DNA of 64,000 nt from assembly GCF_902497855.1 (NCBI RefSeq), contig NZ_CABVHU010000008.1:1-64000 (forward strand), read 5' to 3'. A program made the position numbers and the translations under genes. Under the pieces are notes generated by a model. The model had not been told where the DNA came from. It was given only the letters and a program-made list of their open reading frames with translations, and searched no databases. This document shows, in pieces, positions 17,856 through 26,900 of the stretch. This DNA is from Pseudomonas fluorescens (GTDB lineage Bacteria; Pseudomonadota; Gammaproteobacteria; Pseudomonadales; Pseudomonadaceae). Position 1 is the first letter of the stretch; each line of letters opens with the position of its first letter.

Positions 17856-17872
17856 CAGGAATGTCCACAGGT

Positions 17873-18511
17873 TCAAGCCGCTCTGCGTTGCTCGAGCATC
17901 AGCCGCACTGCCAGCGCCGACAGTACAAACCCCATGACATAACGCTGCAGGGCCAGCCAGTTCGGGTTGTTGACGAACCACGATGCAATGCCCGCCGCGA
18001 ACAAAGCGATGAGCAAGTTGACACTGAAACTGACGCTGATCTGGGTCAGGCCGAGGATAATGCTCTGGGCAAACACCGAGCCATGCTCAGGCGTGATGAA
18101 TTGCGGAAACACCGACAGGTAAAACACTGCGATTTTCGGATTCAGGGCGCTGGTCAGAAAGCCCATGGTGATCAGTTTACGCGACGAGTCCGGCGGCAAT
18201 TGCTGCGCCTCGAAGGGTGAACGCGCTCCCGGTTTGACCGCCTGCCAGGCCAGCCACATCAGGTACAGCGCGCCGGCCCACTTCAGCACTTCATAGGCCA
18301 TCGGCACCGCCAGGAACACTGCAGTCAAACCGGCAGCCGCCGCGAACAGGTGCACGAAGAATCCCGCGACCACACCGAGCAACGACGTCACGCCGGCCTT
18401 GCGCCCCTGGCAGATCGAACGGGAGATCAGGTAGATCATGTTCGGCCCCGGCGTCAGCACCATCAGCAACGCGGCGGCGGCGAAGATCAGCAAGTCTTGA
18501 AGAGGAATCAT
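17873..18511 (-). CDS. LysE/RhtB-family amino-acid exporter
   Basis: This 212-residue inner-membrane protein has about six hydrophobic segments. The family start MIPLQDLLIFAAAALLMVLTPGPNMIYLISRS contains the conserved TPGPN motif of LysE/RhtB exporters, which expel amino acids or homoserine lactones. The exact substrate cannot be told from sequence. ATG 18511 places the motif at the usual distance; an ATG at 18541 would add ten polar residues. It lies 22 bases downstream of the Nudix gene and may be cotranscribed with it. Confidence 0.85.
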   Translation of the reverse strand: MIPLQDLLIFAAAALLMVLTPGPNMIYLISRSICQGRKAGVTSLLGVVAGFFVHLFAAAAGLTAVFLAVPMAYEVLKWAGALYLMWLAWQAVKPGARSPFEAQQLPPDSSRKLITMGFLTSALNPKIAVFYLSVFPQFITPEHGSVFAQSIILGLTQISVSFSVNLLIALFAAGIASWFVNNPNWLALQRYVMGFVLSALAVRLMLEQRRAA

Positions 18512-18533
18512 GACGGGTCCCTGGCATGAATGT

Positions 18534-18968
18534 TCAGGCAATCGCAGTCAGCGAGGCTCGATAGAACGGCAGGATCAGGTCCCGTGTCAATGGCGCCAGG
18601 GTGAGATTACCGTCGGTGGCGGGATCGATCCAGCGCACCTCTTCGATCTCCGCCGCCGGGGACACGCCTGAGTCGATCGTCAGCTGAAACAGTTCGGCCT
18701 GGACGACAAAACCCGGCTCGTTGGCGGCCGGCGCCGCAAATTGCCCGAGGTAGATGGCCTGCGCCGGATCGATGACCAGGCCCAGCTCTTCATCCAGTTC
18801 ACGGGCCAGGGCGTGGACCGGTTGTTCATGGGGTTCGATCTTGCCGCCCGGCTGCATGAAGGCTTCGGTCCCGCGCTTGCGGACCAGCAGGGTGCGGCCG
18901 TCGGGACCGATCAACAGGGCGGCGGCGATGCGGATGATGTCGGGTGAAGCGGCGGATGCAGGTGTCAT
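18534..18968 (-). CDS. Nudix (MutT-type) hydrolase
   Basis: This 144-residue protein carries the complete Nudix box: GGKIEPHE followed seven residues later by RELDEELG, fitting GX5EX7REUXEEXG. Members hydrolyse nucleoside diphosphates linked to another moiety, often damaged nucleotides. Nothing in the sequence fixes the substrate. It is followed closely by the LysE-type exporter gene in the same direction. Confidence 0.85.
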   Translation of the reverse strand: MTPASAASPDIIRIAAALLIGPDGRTLLVRKRGTEAFMQPGGKIEPHEQPVHALARELDEELGLVIDPAQAIYLGQFAAPAANEPGFVVQAELFQLTIDSGVSPAAEIEEVRWIDPATDGNLTLAPLTRDLILPFYRASLTAIA

Positions 18969-19041
18969 GGATCAACAAGGGCCTTGAATGCAAAAGCGCA
19001 AGGATACCCCCGAATCATGCTGGCAAGCTCGCACCTGCAGG

Positions 19042-20550
19042 TCACCAGTGCAGTGCCTTGATCGGGGCGGGCTCTTTCATGACGATAAAACCGTAGTCGC
19101 CCAACAGATAAATCCGGTAGTACTGGTTCTCCAGCAACGGTGCGTACCCCTGATACCCCACCCGGGTTGCGTTGCGTCGATCCCTCTCGGACACCACATT
19201 GGTGATGCCCAGTTTCGGCAGGCTTTCCGCCAACACCAAAAAGTCGATGTTCAGCAGGTAGTGCAACACCGGCATCTGCTTGAACGAACCCGCAGCGCCC
19301 ACCAGCCAGTGATCGGAATAAGTCACCGACAGGTAGATGCGCTTGGCCTCGCGCAGTTCTCGACGGGATGCAATGTCGTAAGCCATGCTGGATGCCGCGC
19401 TGGCAGCGAAGACTTTCTGCACCGTCAGCACCCGACCGTAGGCATACGACAACGACAGCATCGCCAACAGGGGAATCACCAGCAGCAACGGCAGCCGCTC
19501 GTGGATGTGCGCCAGCGCCAGGTGACTCAAATAGAACAACAGCAGCAACAGGACCGCGAAGCCCATCAGCGTCCTGGCCCCTTCATTGAAATCGCGAAAA
19601 AACAGCGCCATCCCCGACACCAGCAGCGTCACCACCGGGACTGTCAACACACAGACCAGACCGATCAGCAGGTTCTTCCCCGGGCTGTCCTGACGCGCCG
19701 CGACCTTGAGCCCCAGCCGAATCGCGCCGGCCACGGCACACAGCAACAACCCGGCGAACACCCAGGTCAATCCGCCGTGAAACAGCAGCACGACTTTTTC
19801 CAGTACCCGGCCGATGTTGATGTGCAGTTGCAGCAGCGGCTCCGCCGACCAATTCAGCAAGGACGTACGAGTGTGTTGAGTGAACGGATAAGCACTGACG
19901 GCGTAAATCAGGCAGCCAAAAATCGCCTGAGCCAGTTTCCAGCCGAGCAGTCCGCACCACTGCGGCCAGGCCAGCCGGTCATTGGCGCCTCTGAGTACCT
20001 CGAGGCAGCACAGCCCGAGAAACACATTGAAGCTCACCTGATACAGCCCCAGCGCCAGGGCAACCAGGAAGGACGGCACCAGCCATTGCAGAATGCGCGA
20101 GGGGTGACGAAAGACGATGGCGCAGATCACCGCCACCAGGCTCAAGGTCATGGCGGGGCCGTCATACTGGTAGGACAGGTTTTGCAGGAAGAAGGGGTTG
20201 TACCAGAGCGGTAACACCACCAGGCAGCAGGCAAGCGTCGGTTGCGGGTAGTAATGAAATGTCAGGCGGGTCAGCGCCGCGGCCATGGCCAGCGTGGCAA
20301 TCAACAGCGGCAGCGGAAACACGTTCGGCGCACCGTTGCCGAACGTCAGCAGGTTGTAGAACTGCTCGGTAAACAATCGCCCCTGCTCCGCCCAGGCTGT
20401 ACCCGACGAGAGCGAACGCCAGTTATCGTCGATATACGGATAGTCGGCGAGGATCAGCGGCAAGACATACACCAGCAGTGCGAACAGAAAAAACAGCCAG
20501 ACCTGACGGCCTCCAAGTTCTTCGCTGACCATTCGCTTGAACCGGCCCAT
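19042..20550 (-). CDS. GtrII-type membrane glucosyltransferase
   Basis: This is a polytopic membrane protein of about 502 residues with at least nine hydrophobic segments. The early motif ADYPYIDDNWRS matches the periplasmic catalytic loop of the glucosyltransferase GtrII family, which moves a sugar from bactoprenol phosphate onto O-antigen in the periplasm. It is the last gene of a gtrA-gtrB-gtrII set. The family-specific third gene decides which sugar linkage is made, so specificity is unknown. ATG 20550 directly follows the gtrB stop; ATG 20532 is an alternative. Confidence 0.8.
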   Translation of the reverse strand: MGRFKRMVSEELGGRQVWLFFLFALLVYVLPLILADYPYIDDNWRSLSSGTAWAEQGRLFTEQFYNLLTFGNGAPNVFPLPLLIATLAMAAALTRLTFHYYPQPTLACCLVVLPLWYNPFFLQNLSYQYDGPAMTLSLVAVICAIVFRHPSRILQWLVPSFLVALALGLYQVSFNVFLGLCCLEVLRGANDRLAWPQWCGLLGWKLAQAIFGCLIYAVSAYPFTQHTRTSLLNWSAEPLLQLHINIGRVLEKVVLLFHGGLTWVFAGLLLCAVAGAIRLGLKVAARQDSPGKNLLIGLVCVLTVPVVTLLVSGMALFFRDFNEGARTLMGFAVLLLLLFYLSHLALAHIHERLPLLLVIPLLAMLSLSYAYGRVLTVQKVFAASAASSMAYDIASRRELREAKRIYLSVTYSDHWLVGAAGSFKQMPVLHYLLNIDFLVLAESLPKLGITNVVSERDRRNATRVGYQGYAPLLENQYYRIYLLGDYGFIVMKEPAPIKALHW

Positions 20551-20551
20551 G

Positions 20552-21493
20552 CTAAAGCCCGAGCCGGTCTTTGCCGCCGACGATGTCCTTGACCACATAG
20601 CGCGGCCGATGCTTGGCTTCGATGTAGATGCGGCCCACGTACTCGCCGAGAATGCCGATGCCGATCAGCTGTACGCCGCCGAGAAACAGGATCGCGGTCA
20701 TCAACGACGGATATCCGGGGACGCTGTTGCCGAAGAAAATCTTGTCCAGCACCATGTACACCGCGTACAGCACCGCGAAGATCGATATTCCGCCGCCGAT
20801 GTAGGTCCACAAACGCAGCGGCACCGTGCTGAAGGAGGTCACGCCTTCCAGCGCCAGGTTCCACAGTTTCCAGCCATTGAACTTGCTGCTGCCGGCCACT
20901 CGCCCGGCGCGCTCGTACTCCACGACCACCGTGGTGAACCCGGCCCACGACAGCACGCCTTTCATGAACAACTGATGTTCCGGCAGTGCGCGAATCACAT
21001 CGACCACCTTGCGGTCCATGAGTCGGAAATCACCGACGTTTTCTTCGATCCGGGTATAAGCGATACGGTTGAGCACCTGGTAGAACAGCGACGCGCTGAG
21101 GCGTTTCAGGATGCCGTCGGCGGTGCGATCGCGGCGCTTGGCGAGCACCACATCGGCGCCTCTCTGCCATTGTTCAATCAACCGCGGGACGACGCTGATC
21201 GGGTCCTGCAGGTCGACATCCATCGGGATCACCGCATCGCCGCTGGCATACTCCAGGCCGGCGAACAGCGCCGGCTCCTTGCCGAAATTACGCGAGAAGT
21301 TGATCAGCAATACCTGCTCATCGGTTCGCGCCAGCGCCTTGATCTGCTCGGCCGTGCGGTCGGAACTGCCATCGTTGATGAACACGATCTCGAACTCGAC
21401 CTGTTCCAGTTGCAACTCATGCCGCACAGCTTGATAAAACAGGTCGATCGCCTGTTCCTCATTGAATACCGGGACGATCAACGAAATTTTCAT
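20552..21493 (-). CDS. gtrB: Bactoprenol glucosyltransferase
   Basis: This 313-residue family 2 glycosyltransferase resembles GtrB/dolichol-phosphate mannosyltransferases. It shows VPVFNEEQAIDLFY, the nucleotide-sugar motif FINDGSSDRT, MDVDLQDP (the DXD-like region) and two C-terminal transmembrane segments near LWTYIGGGISIFAVLYAVYM. It should load a hexose, usually glucose from UDP-glucose, onto undecaprenyl phosphate on the cytoplasmic face. It overlaps gtrA by 4 bases and is followed directly by the GtrII-type gene. Confidence 0.9.
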   Translation of the reverse strand: MKISLIVPVFNEEQAIDLFYQAVRHELQLEQVEFEIVFINDGSSDRTAEQIKALARTDEQVLLINFSRNFGKEPALFAGLEYASGDAVIPMDVDLQDPISVVPRLIEQWQRGADVVLAKRRDRTADGILKRLSASLFYQVLNRIAYTRIEENVGDFRLMDRKVVDVIRALPEHQLFMKGVLSWAGFTTVVVEYERAGRVAGSSKFNGWKLWNLALEGVTSFSTVPLRLWTYIGGGISIFAVLYAVYMVLDKIFFGNSVPGYPSLMTAILFLGGVQLIGIGILGEYVGRIYIEAKHRPRYVVKDIVGGKDRLGL

Positions 21494-21864
21494 TGCTCAC
21501 GCTCGCGAAACACCACGTATTTCGAAAACAGAAAACCCAGCACCAGGCTCAAGGCCGAAAACAGGGCCACTGTCAGCAGGCCATGAAACCGCCACACGTC
21601 ACCGGCATGGCCGACGCCCAGGCTCAGGGCCCCCATGGCTCCCAAGAATAGAAGATAACCGCCGACCGAGGCCTTGGCATCGAAGGTATACAGCGCGTTC
21701 ATGTAAAAGGAGAAAGAGGCGGCAACGCAGAAGGCTGCCAGGTTGCTCAGGGCCTGACTGAAGTCGGCCGCCACACTCAGCAGGAAGAAGATTTGCCAGT
21801 GGATCAGCGTATTGGCGACCCCGACCACCGTGTAGCTGGAAAATCCTTTCCACAAGAGCCTCAT
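21490..21864 (-). CDS. gtrA: GtrA-family lipid-linked glucose flippase
   Basis: This 124-residue protein has four predicted transmembrane segments and the GtrA pattern (SYTVVGVANTLIHW at the start, ending LGFLFSKYVVFRE). Members are proposed to flip undecaprenyl-phosphate-glucose to the periplasm. First gene of the gtr set, translationally coupled to gtrB by an ATGA overlap. Cassettes of this kind modify O-antigen and are often phage-borne, but no integrase or attachment site is visible here. Confidence 0.87.
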   Translation of the reverse strand: MRLLWKGFSSYTVVGVANTLIHWQIFFLLSVAADFSQALSNLAAFCVAASFSFYMNALYTFDAKASVGGYLLFLGAMGALSLGVGHAGDVWRFHGLLTVALFSALSLVLGFLFSKYVVFREREQ

Positions 21865-21984
21865 GGTGCCCCTCCATTTCGCGTCATAAAGCTTTGAACC
21901 TGGCTGCTGTCAGAAATCACAGGCCCGATAGGCTTTCAGACCAGTGGTTCCTCATACCGCTGCGACCTTTTGATCTTCCCGAAT

Positions 21985-22018
21985 GCAAAAGCCCCGATCA
22001 TTTGACCGGGGCTTTTGC
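21985..22018. terminator. Bidirectional rho-independent terminator
   Basis: GCAAAAGCCCCG and CGGGGCTTTTGC pair around the loop ATCATTTGAC. Flanking A and T runs let it work in both directions. It lies just beyond the stop of the amino-acid permease gene (minus strand), which it most likely terminates. Confidence 0.85.
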
Positions 22019-22038
22019 GTTTCAAGCGTATCGACGAC

Positions 22039-23460
22039 TCAAGAAGCCGAACGCACCGCGCCTTGCGACACATTGGTCGGTTGCAGCTTGAACACGTAGA
22101 ACAATACCGTCAGCAACACCAGGAACGCAGGTCCCACATAGAGCGCCACGCGGGTGTCCGGGAAGTAGGCCATCAGCCCCACCACCAGTACCAGGAACGC
22201 CAGCGCCAGGTACGAGCTGATCGGGAACAGCCACATTTTATATTTCAGGCCGGCACGTTCGCTGGCGCTCAGGCCTTTGCGGAACTTGAGCTGGGCCAGC
22301 AGGATCATCACCCAGGTCCAGATCGCGCCGAAGGTGGCAATCGCGGTGACCCAGACAAAGACCTTCTCCGGCACCAGGTAGTTGAGCAGCACACCCAGCA
22401 GCAAGGCACCGATCGACAGCAGCAGCGCACGACGCGGCACGCCGTTGCTGGAGGTCGTGGCAAAACCGGCCGGGGCCTGGCCGTTCTGCGCCAGGCTGTA
22501 GAGCATGCGCCCGGTGCTGAAGATGCCGCCGTTGCAGGACGACAGAGCGGCAGTGATCACCACGAAGTTGATGATGCCGGCGGCGGTCTTGATGCCCAGA
22601 CGCTCGAAGGTCATCACGAACGGGCTGCCCTGGGTGCCGATTTCGTTCCACGGATAGATCGACAGGATCACGAACAGCGCGCCGACGTAGAACAGCAGAA
22701 TCCGCCAGAACACCGAGCCGATCGCGTTGGGAATGGTCTTCTGCGGGTTCTTCGCTTCACCGGCGGTCAGGCCGATCATCTCGACGCCGAGGTAGGCGAA
22801 CATCACCATTTGCAGGGACATCAACACGCCTTGCACGCCGTTGGGCATGAAACCGCCATGGGCCCACAGATTGGAAATCCCCAAAGCCACGCCGTCGTTG
22901 CCGAAGCCGAACGCGATCACGCCGATACCACCGATCACCATCGCAACGATGGTGACGATCTTGATCAGGGCGAACCAGAACTCGAACTCACCGAAGGCTT
23001 TCACCGCGATCAGGTTGATCGAGCCCATGCTGATCAACGCCGCGAGCGCCCAGATCCAGCGCGGCACGTCGGGGAACCAGACGCCCATGTACACCGCCAC
23101 CGCCGTGATTTCCGCGACGCAGGTCACCAGCCACAGGAACCAGTAGTTCCAGCCGGTGAGGAAGCCCGCGAGGGGGCCGAGGTAGTCTTGGGCATAACGG
23201 CTGAAGGAGCCGGCGACCGGGTTGTGCACGGCCATCTCGCCGAGGGCGCGCATGATCACCAGGATCGCCAGGCCGCCGATGATGTAGGACAGCATGATGG
23301 CCGGACCGGCCATTTCGATGGCCTTGGCCGAACCGAGGAACAGGCCGACGCCGATACAGGCACCGAGCGCCATCAAGCGAATATGCCGTTCGCCGAGTTC
23401 GCGTTTAAGCGGGCCGCCCTGAGCGGTCTCGCCGTGGGGCAGGTGATTGCCGACTGGCAT
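22039..23460 (-). CDS. Amino-acid permease, APC family (AroP/ProY/HutT type)
   Basis: This 473-residue transporter of the amino acid-polyamine-organocation family has about 12 transmembrane segments. The N-terminal RHIRLMALGACIGVGLFLGSA and the motif GEMAVHNPVAGSFSRYAQDYLG are hallmarks of proton-driven amino-acid symporters. Close homologues in pseudomonads are named ProY or HutT (proline or histidine); there are no hut genes nearby to decide. An AATAACAA motif at 23478-23485 precedes the GAGG ribosome binding site, suggesting Hfq/Crc catabolite control. It is monocistronic, ending in the terminator at 21985-22018. Confidence 0.88.
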   Translation of the reverse strand: MPVGNHLPHGETAQGGPLKRELGERHIRLMALGACIGVGLFLGSAKAIEMAGPAIMLSYIIGGLAILVIMRALGEMAVHNPVAGSFSRYAQDYLGPLAGFLTGWNYWFLWLVTCVAEITAVAVYMGVWFPDVPRWIWALAALISMGSINLIAVKAFGEFEFWFALIKIVTIVAMVIGGIGVIAFGFGNDGVALGISNLWAHGGFMPNGVQGVLMSLQMVMFAYLGVEMIGLTAGEAKNPQKTIPNAIGSVFWRILLFYVGALFVILSIYPWNEIGTQGSPFVMTFERLGIKTAAGIINFVVITAALSSCNGGIFSTGRMLYSLAQNGQAPAGFATTSSNGVPRRALLLSIGALLLGVLLNYLVPEKVFVWVTAIATFGAIWTWVMILLAQLKFRKGLSASERAGLKYKMWLFPISSYLALAFLVLVVGLMAYFPDTRVALYVGPAFLVLLTVLFYVFKLQPTNVSQGAVRSAS

Positions 23461-23919
23461 AGGGGTACAACCTCGTCTTGTTATTGGATATGACCACCGA
23501 GTGTCGAAGCGCCGGCCGATAAGCCATTGCTTGCCTGAAACCGGTTCTGCTTCGTGGGCAAAACCGTCCTGCAGGACAAACCTCCAGGATCAGCGGGGCG
23601 TGCAGTATAAAAAGCTTCGCACAGGGTTTTTCACTCTATAAACCACAACATTCAGCGAGAACTCTCGGGAAAGGCGCAGTTTACGGAGGGGCATTACCTG
23701 GCTTGTGTAGGATTATTCGCTGCGAAAAACGGCGCGGAGTATTGCACAACAATGGTGCGTCGTCATGTTCACCCGGTACTTGTTGCCCGGGTGAACGAGG
23801 CGCTGTGAGGATGTACGGAAATTGCAATCGCGTTCACTGCACGCATGCCGCAGCAGTGTTTGCAGTCCTTCCCGGTCAAGCGATGCCAGTACCCGGCCTT
23901 GAGAGACTGCCTGCGTCAT
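23461..23919. other. Intergenic region with a 10-bp hairpin
   Basis: This gap upstream of the permease and downstream of the SET-domain gene holds the permease leader. It also contains one clear inverted repeat: GTTCACCCGG at 23767-23776 and CCGGGTGAAC at 23787-23796, with a 10-base loop. No T-run follows on either strand, so it may be an operator or a weak terminator for the SET-domain gene. No convincing gene was seen. Confidence 0.6.
23478..23485 (-). promoter_or_regulatory. Putative Hfq/Crc (AANAANAA) site before the permease gene
   Basis: On the minus strand the leader reads AATAACAA followed by GACGAGG, an exact AANAANAA match right next to the ribosome binding site. This is the usual placement for Crc-dependent translational repression of amino-acid transport in Pseudomonas. 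Experimental support is not available here. Confidence 0.5.
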
Positions 23920-26900
23920 TCAGTCCCATTTATAAGCAGGGCCATAATCAAGAAGGAGTTCTTCGCCCTTTTCTATGTCTTGCCAGGCCACAAAGAAGGT
24001 CATGTATCGACCCACATTGATCGTGCCCACGTTTTCATGTCCAAAAGACTCGCCAGGGGTATAAAAGCTGTTAACCAGGCTCAGGACGTTACCGCTGCCA
24101 TGGGCACTCAAGGTTCCATCATTGGAGAACGTGGAAAACGAGAAACTTTCGACAGCCTTGTGACCTTTGCCATTAAGTTCTTTAATCAGCGTTGAATTGC
24201 CACGGTGCAACTTGCCAGAATAAGGGCCCAGTACTTCGAAGCGACGGATATCACGATTGGCCACCACCGACAAACCTCTTTCCGGCCCGGTCTTGAGCTT
24301 TTCAACCTTCAGCAATTGATCGAACCGGAAAGCCAGATTGTCTTCGTTTCTGATCCAGTCGCGCACCTCCGCAACGATGGCGTCCGCCCACTTCATCCTT
24401 TCAATGGCGGGCTCGACATCATCAAGTAATCTATTCCAGTACGTCACCTCGATTTCATTGATGTCTGCTGGCGGGCCACCCACGCCTTCCGGCCCTTCTG
24501 CTGACAACGTGATGCTGCGAGTGACATCGTTCGGATCCTGCAGAATCGGTAACCTGTTGTCTATTTGATGACCAAATTGAGGCGCATGTTCGCCCATGGC
24601 AGAACCGGACTCCGTCGCGCGGTCATCGAGGCGGCGACGCTTATTGTGCTCGGCCGCGTCGTCCTCTGCAGTGCGTTTATCGCCACCCTGCCGTCGCAAG
24701 GATTTGCGCGCCATTGGGGGCTTGGATGTGATATCCGCACGGTTTACCGTTGCAGATTCGTCAACATCTCCAAATATCAGCCAATCGGTCCCGGATGGCG
24801 TAAAGCGCCCATCTTCATTGACGTAATGCGCCCATTCCAATGGATCGATCTTGTTCAATTCAAGGAAATTGTTCATCCCGATGCCAACGTCAGGGTCGTG
24901 ATAAATATCCCACCATCTTTTCAGATGTTCGTACGTTACAGGCGTGAACTCATCGAGCCCAAGCACAAGTACTTTATTGCCAGGCACTGTGAAACTGCCA
25001 TCGGACTTTACATAGCGCTCCCAGAGCAAAGGATTAAGGTTGTTTCGCTCGACGTAGTCCATCATCGCAACGTCGTTATCCGGCAATTGAGACAGGGTGT
25101 ACCAGTCCTGCAGATGTTCTTCGATGATTCTGTTGAATCGCTTTCCTGCAAGCGCCTTTCCTGCCAGGTCGAGCGTGCCATCCTGCTTCACATGTTTCAT
25201 GAACGACTCGGTGTCGAGCCGGTGGCGGTTGGCGAACCCTTCACGCGTCAGCTCATGACGCTGGCGCGCGGTCAGCCGCTCCCACTCCGACAGATGTGTC
25301 GCAGTGACTTTGTTTCTTGATCCATTGCCGCTGGCAAGAAAGTCGGCGCCTTCAGCGGTAACGATTCCATCCGCCAACACATACCGCTCCAACGTTTTGA
25401 GGAAGAGCCCGCGATCCCTGGCAAATGCCTTCAGTGTTATTTTTTGCCGGCTTCGAGGTGGCAAGCGGCTCCAATCCCGAATATCCGCCGTCTTGATGAG
25501 CCTGCGTTCGCTGGCACCGCCTTTCAATGAGCGTGGCTGCCATTGATCTGGCCCGGCCTGCCACAGCCACAGAGGCGAAGAGGCGTCATTGCCAGGATCA
25601 ACGACATTGACATCCACGGTATCGGCAGTGAGATTGAACGAGCCTCTGACCTGATAGACCGCTGTCGTGCCGGACTCATCGATATTACGGATATAAAAGC
25701 GCTGTCCGTCGAGGCTTCGATAAATGCCCTTTACGGGACTCAACCCGGCAATCACGGATTCCTGGAGGGAATACCGGACAGCGGTGGTATTGCTGAACTC
25801 ATCGAATGCCGCCGATGAGAGATCCAATGCAACGTCGTTATCATTCACGTCATGGGTGGCAGATGTTTCCAACGCCGTTTCACTCACATGATTGTCCAGC
25901 GTGTGGCGCCAGACGCCGCTGCTTTCCTTTAGCACGGGCTGATAGGCCGCCGCGTTGGTCGGGTGTGCGACTCTCCATTGACCCGTCGACGGATCAAGGC
26001 GCGTCTCGAAGACATCGCCGTCAATCCTTACATAATGCCTGTCGGCGATCGGGTACTGCCCTTGGGCATTGGGTTCGATGCCCTCCAGAGACACTTCACT
26101 GCGGTAAGGGCCAAGGTCAGGTTTCCACAGGCGTTTCCTCCCGTTGGGGAGTTCTATCGGGATGAAATCCGGATGTACAAGGGCGAACACCGGAGCGGTC
26201 TCGGCGCCGACTATAATGTTCTGCAACACATCATTAATGTGCTGCCAACCGGCTTCTTTATCACCCAGGCTGAGATCGTCGAGCCCCTCCACAACCTCGT
26301 ACATCAGCTGTACAGCTGCGACACCCAGCATCACCGCGCCCAATGGCGGAACCGCGAAGGAGAGTAGATTAAGGGCTGTCAGGCCACTGTCCAGCAGATC
26401 GGCGATCAACACCCGGCGCTCATTGGCATCCGCATCCTCTGTGGAAACTGCCTGGCTGCGGGCATCACGCAACAGCCCGTTCCGGAACTCCTTGTAAAGC
26501 GTGGCCCAGATATCAAAATGCTGCTGCCAAGGCTCTCCCGACGGATCCAGCACTCTGAACTGCAGCAGAAAATCAGGCGCCTCCTTTTGACGACGCTCGA
26601 TATAGTGAATGTGACGACGCGCTTCTTCCGGAGGGGTCGGAACTTGTTCGGTGAAACTGTAGAAATACTTTGCCCGGTCCTTATGTCGTACAAAGCGGCT
26701 GAAGAACCGCTGATAGACAGTGGGTACGCCCGGTGAATCGCCCGCTTTTTTTTGTACGAACTGGCTGATCAGGCGAGCTTTGAACTCGGCGACCGTTGCG
26801 TAATGCTTCACGGGGTGATCGGGATCATCGGGAATGTAGGCAATGAAATCGCCTTTGGATTGACCATCGACTGTTGGCCAAAGCTTATCCCAGGCGCTTT

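Noticed and set aside
22015..23493. 492-codon frame opposite the amino-acid permease
   Set aside because: The product is rich in His, Gln, Arg and Asp with no recognisable domain, and the minus strand encodes a full APC transporter.
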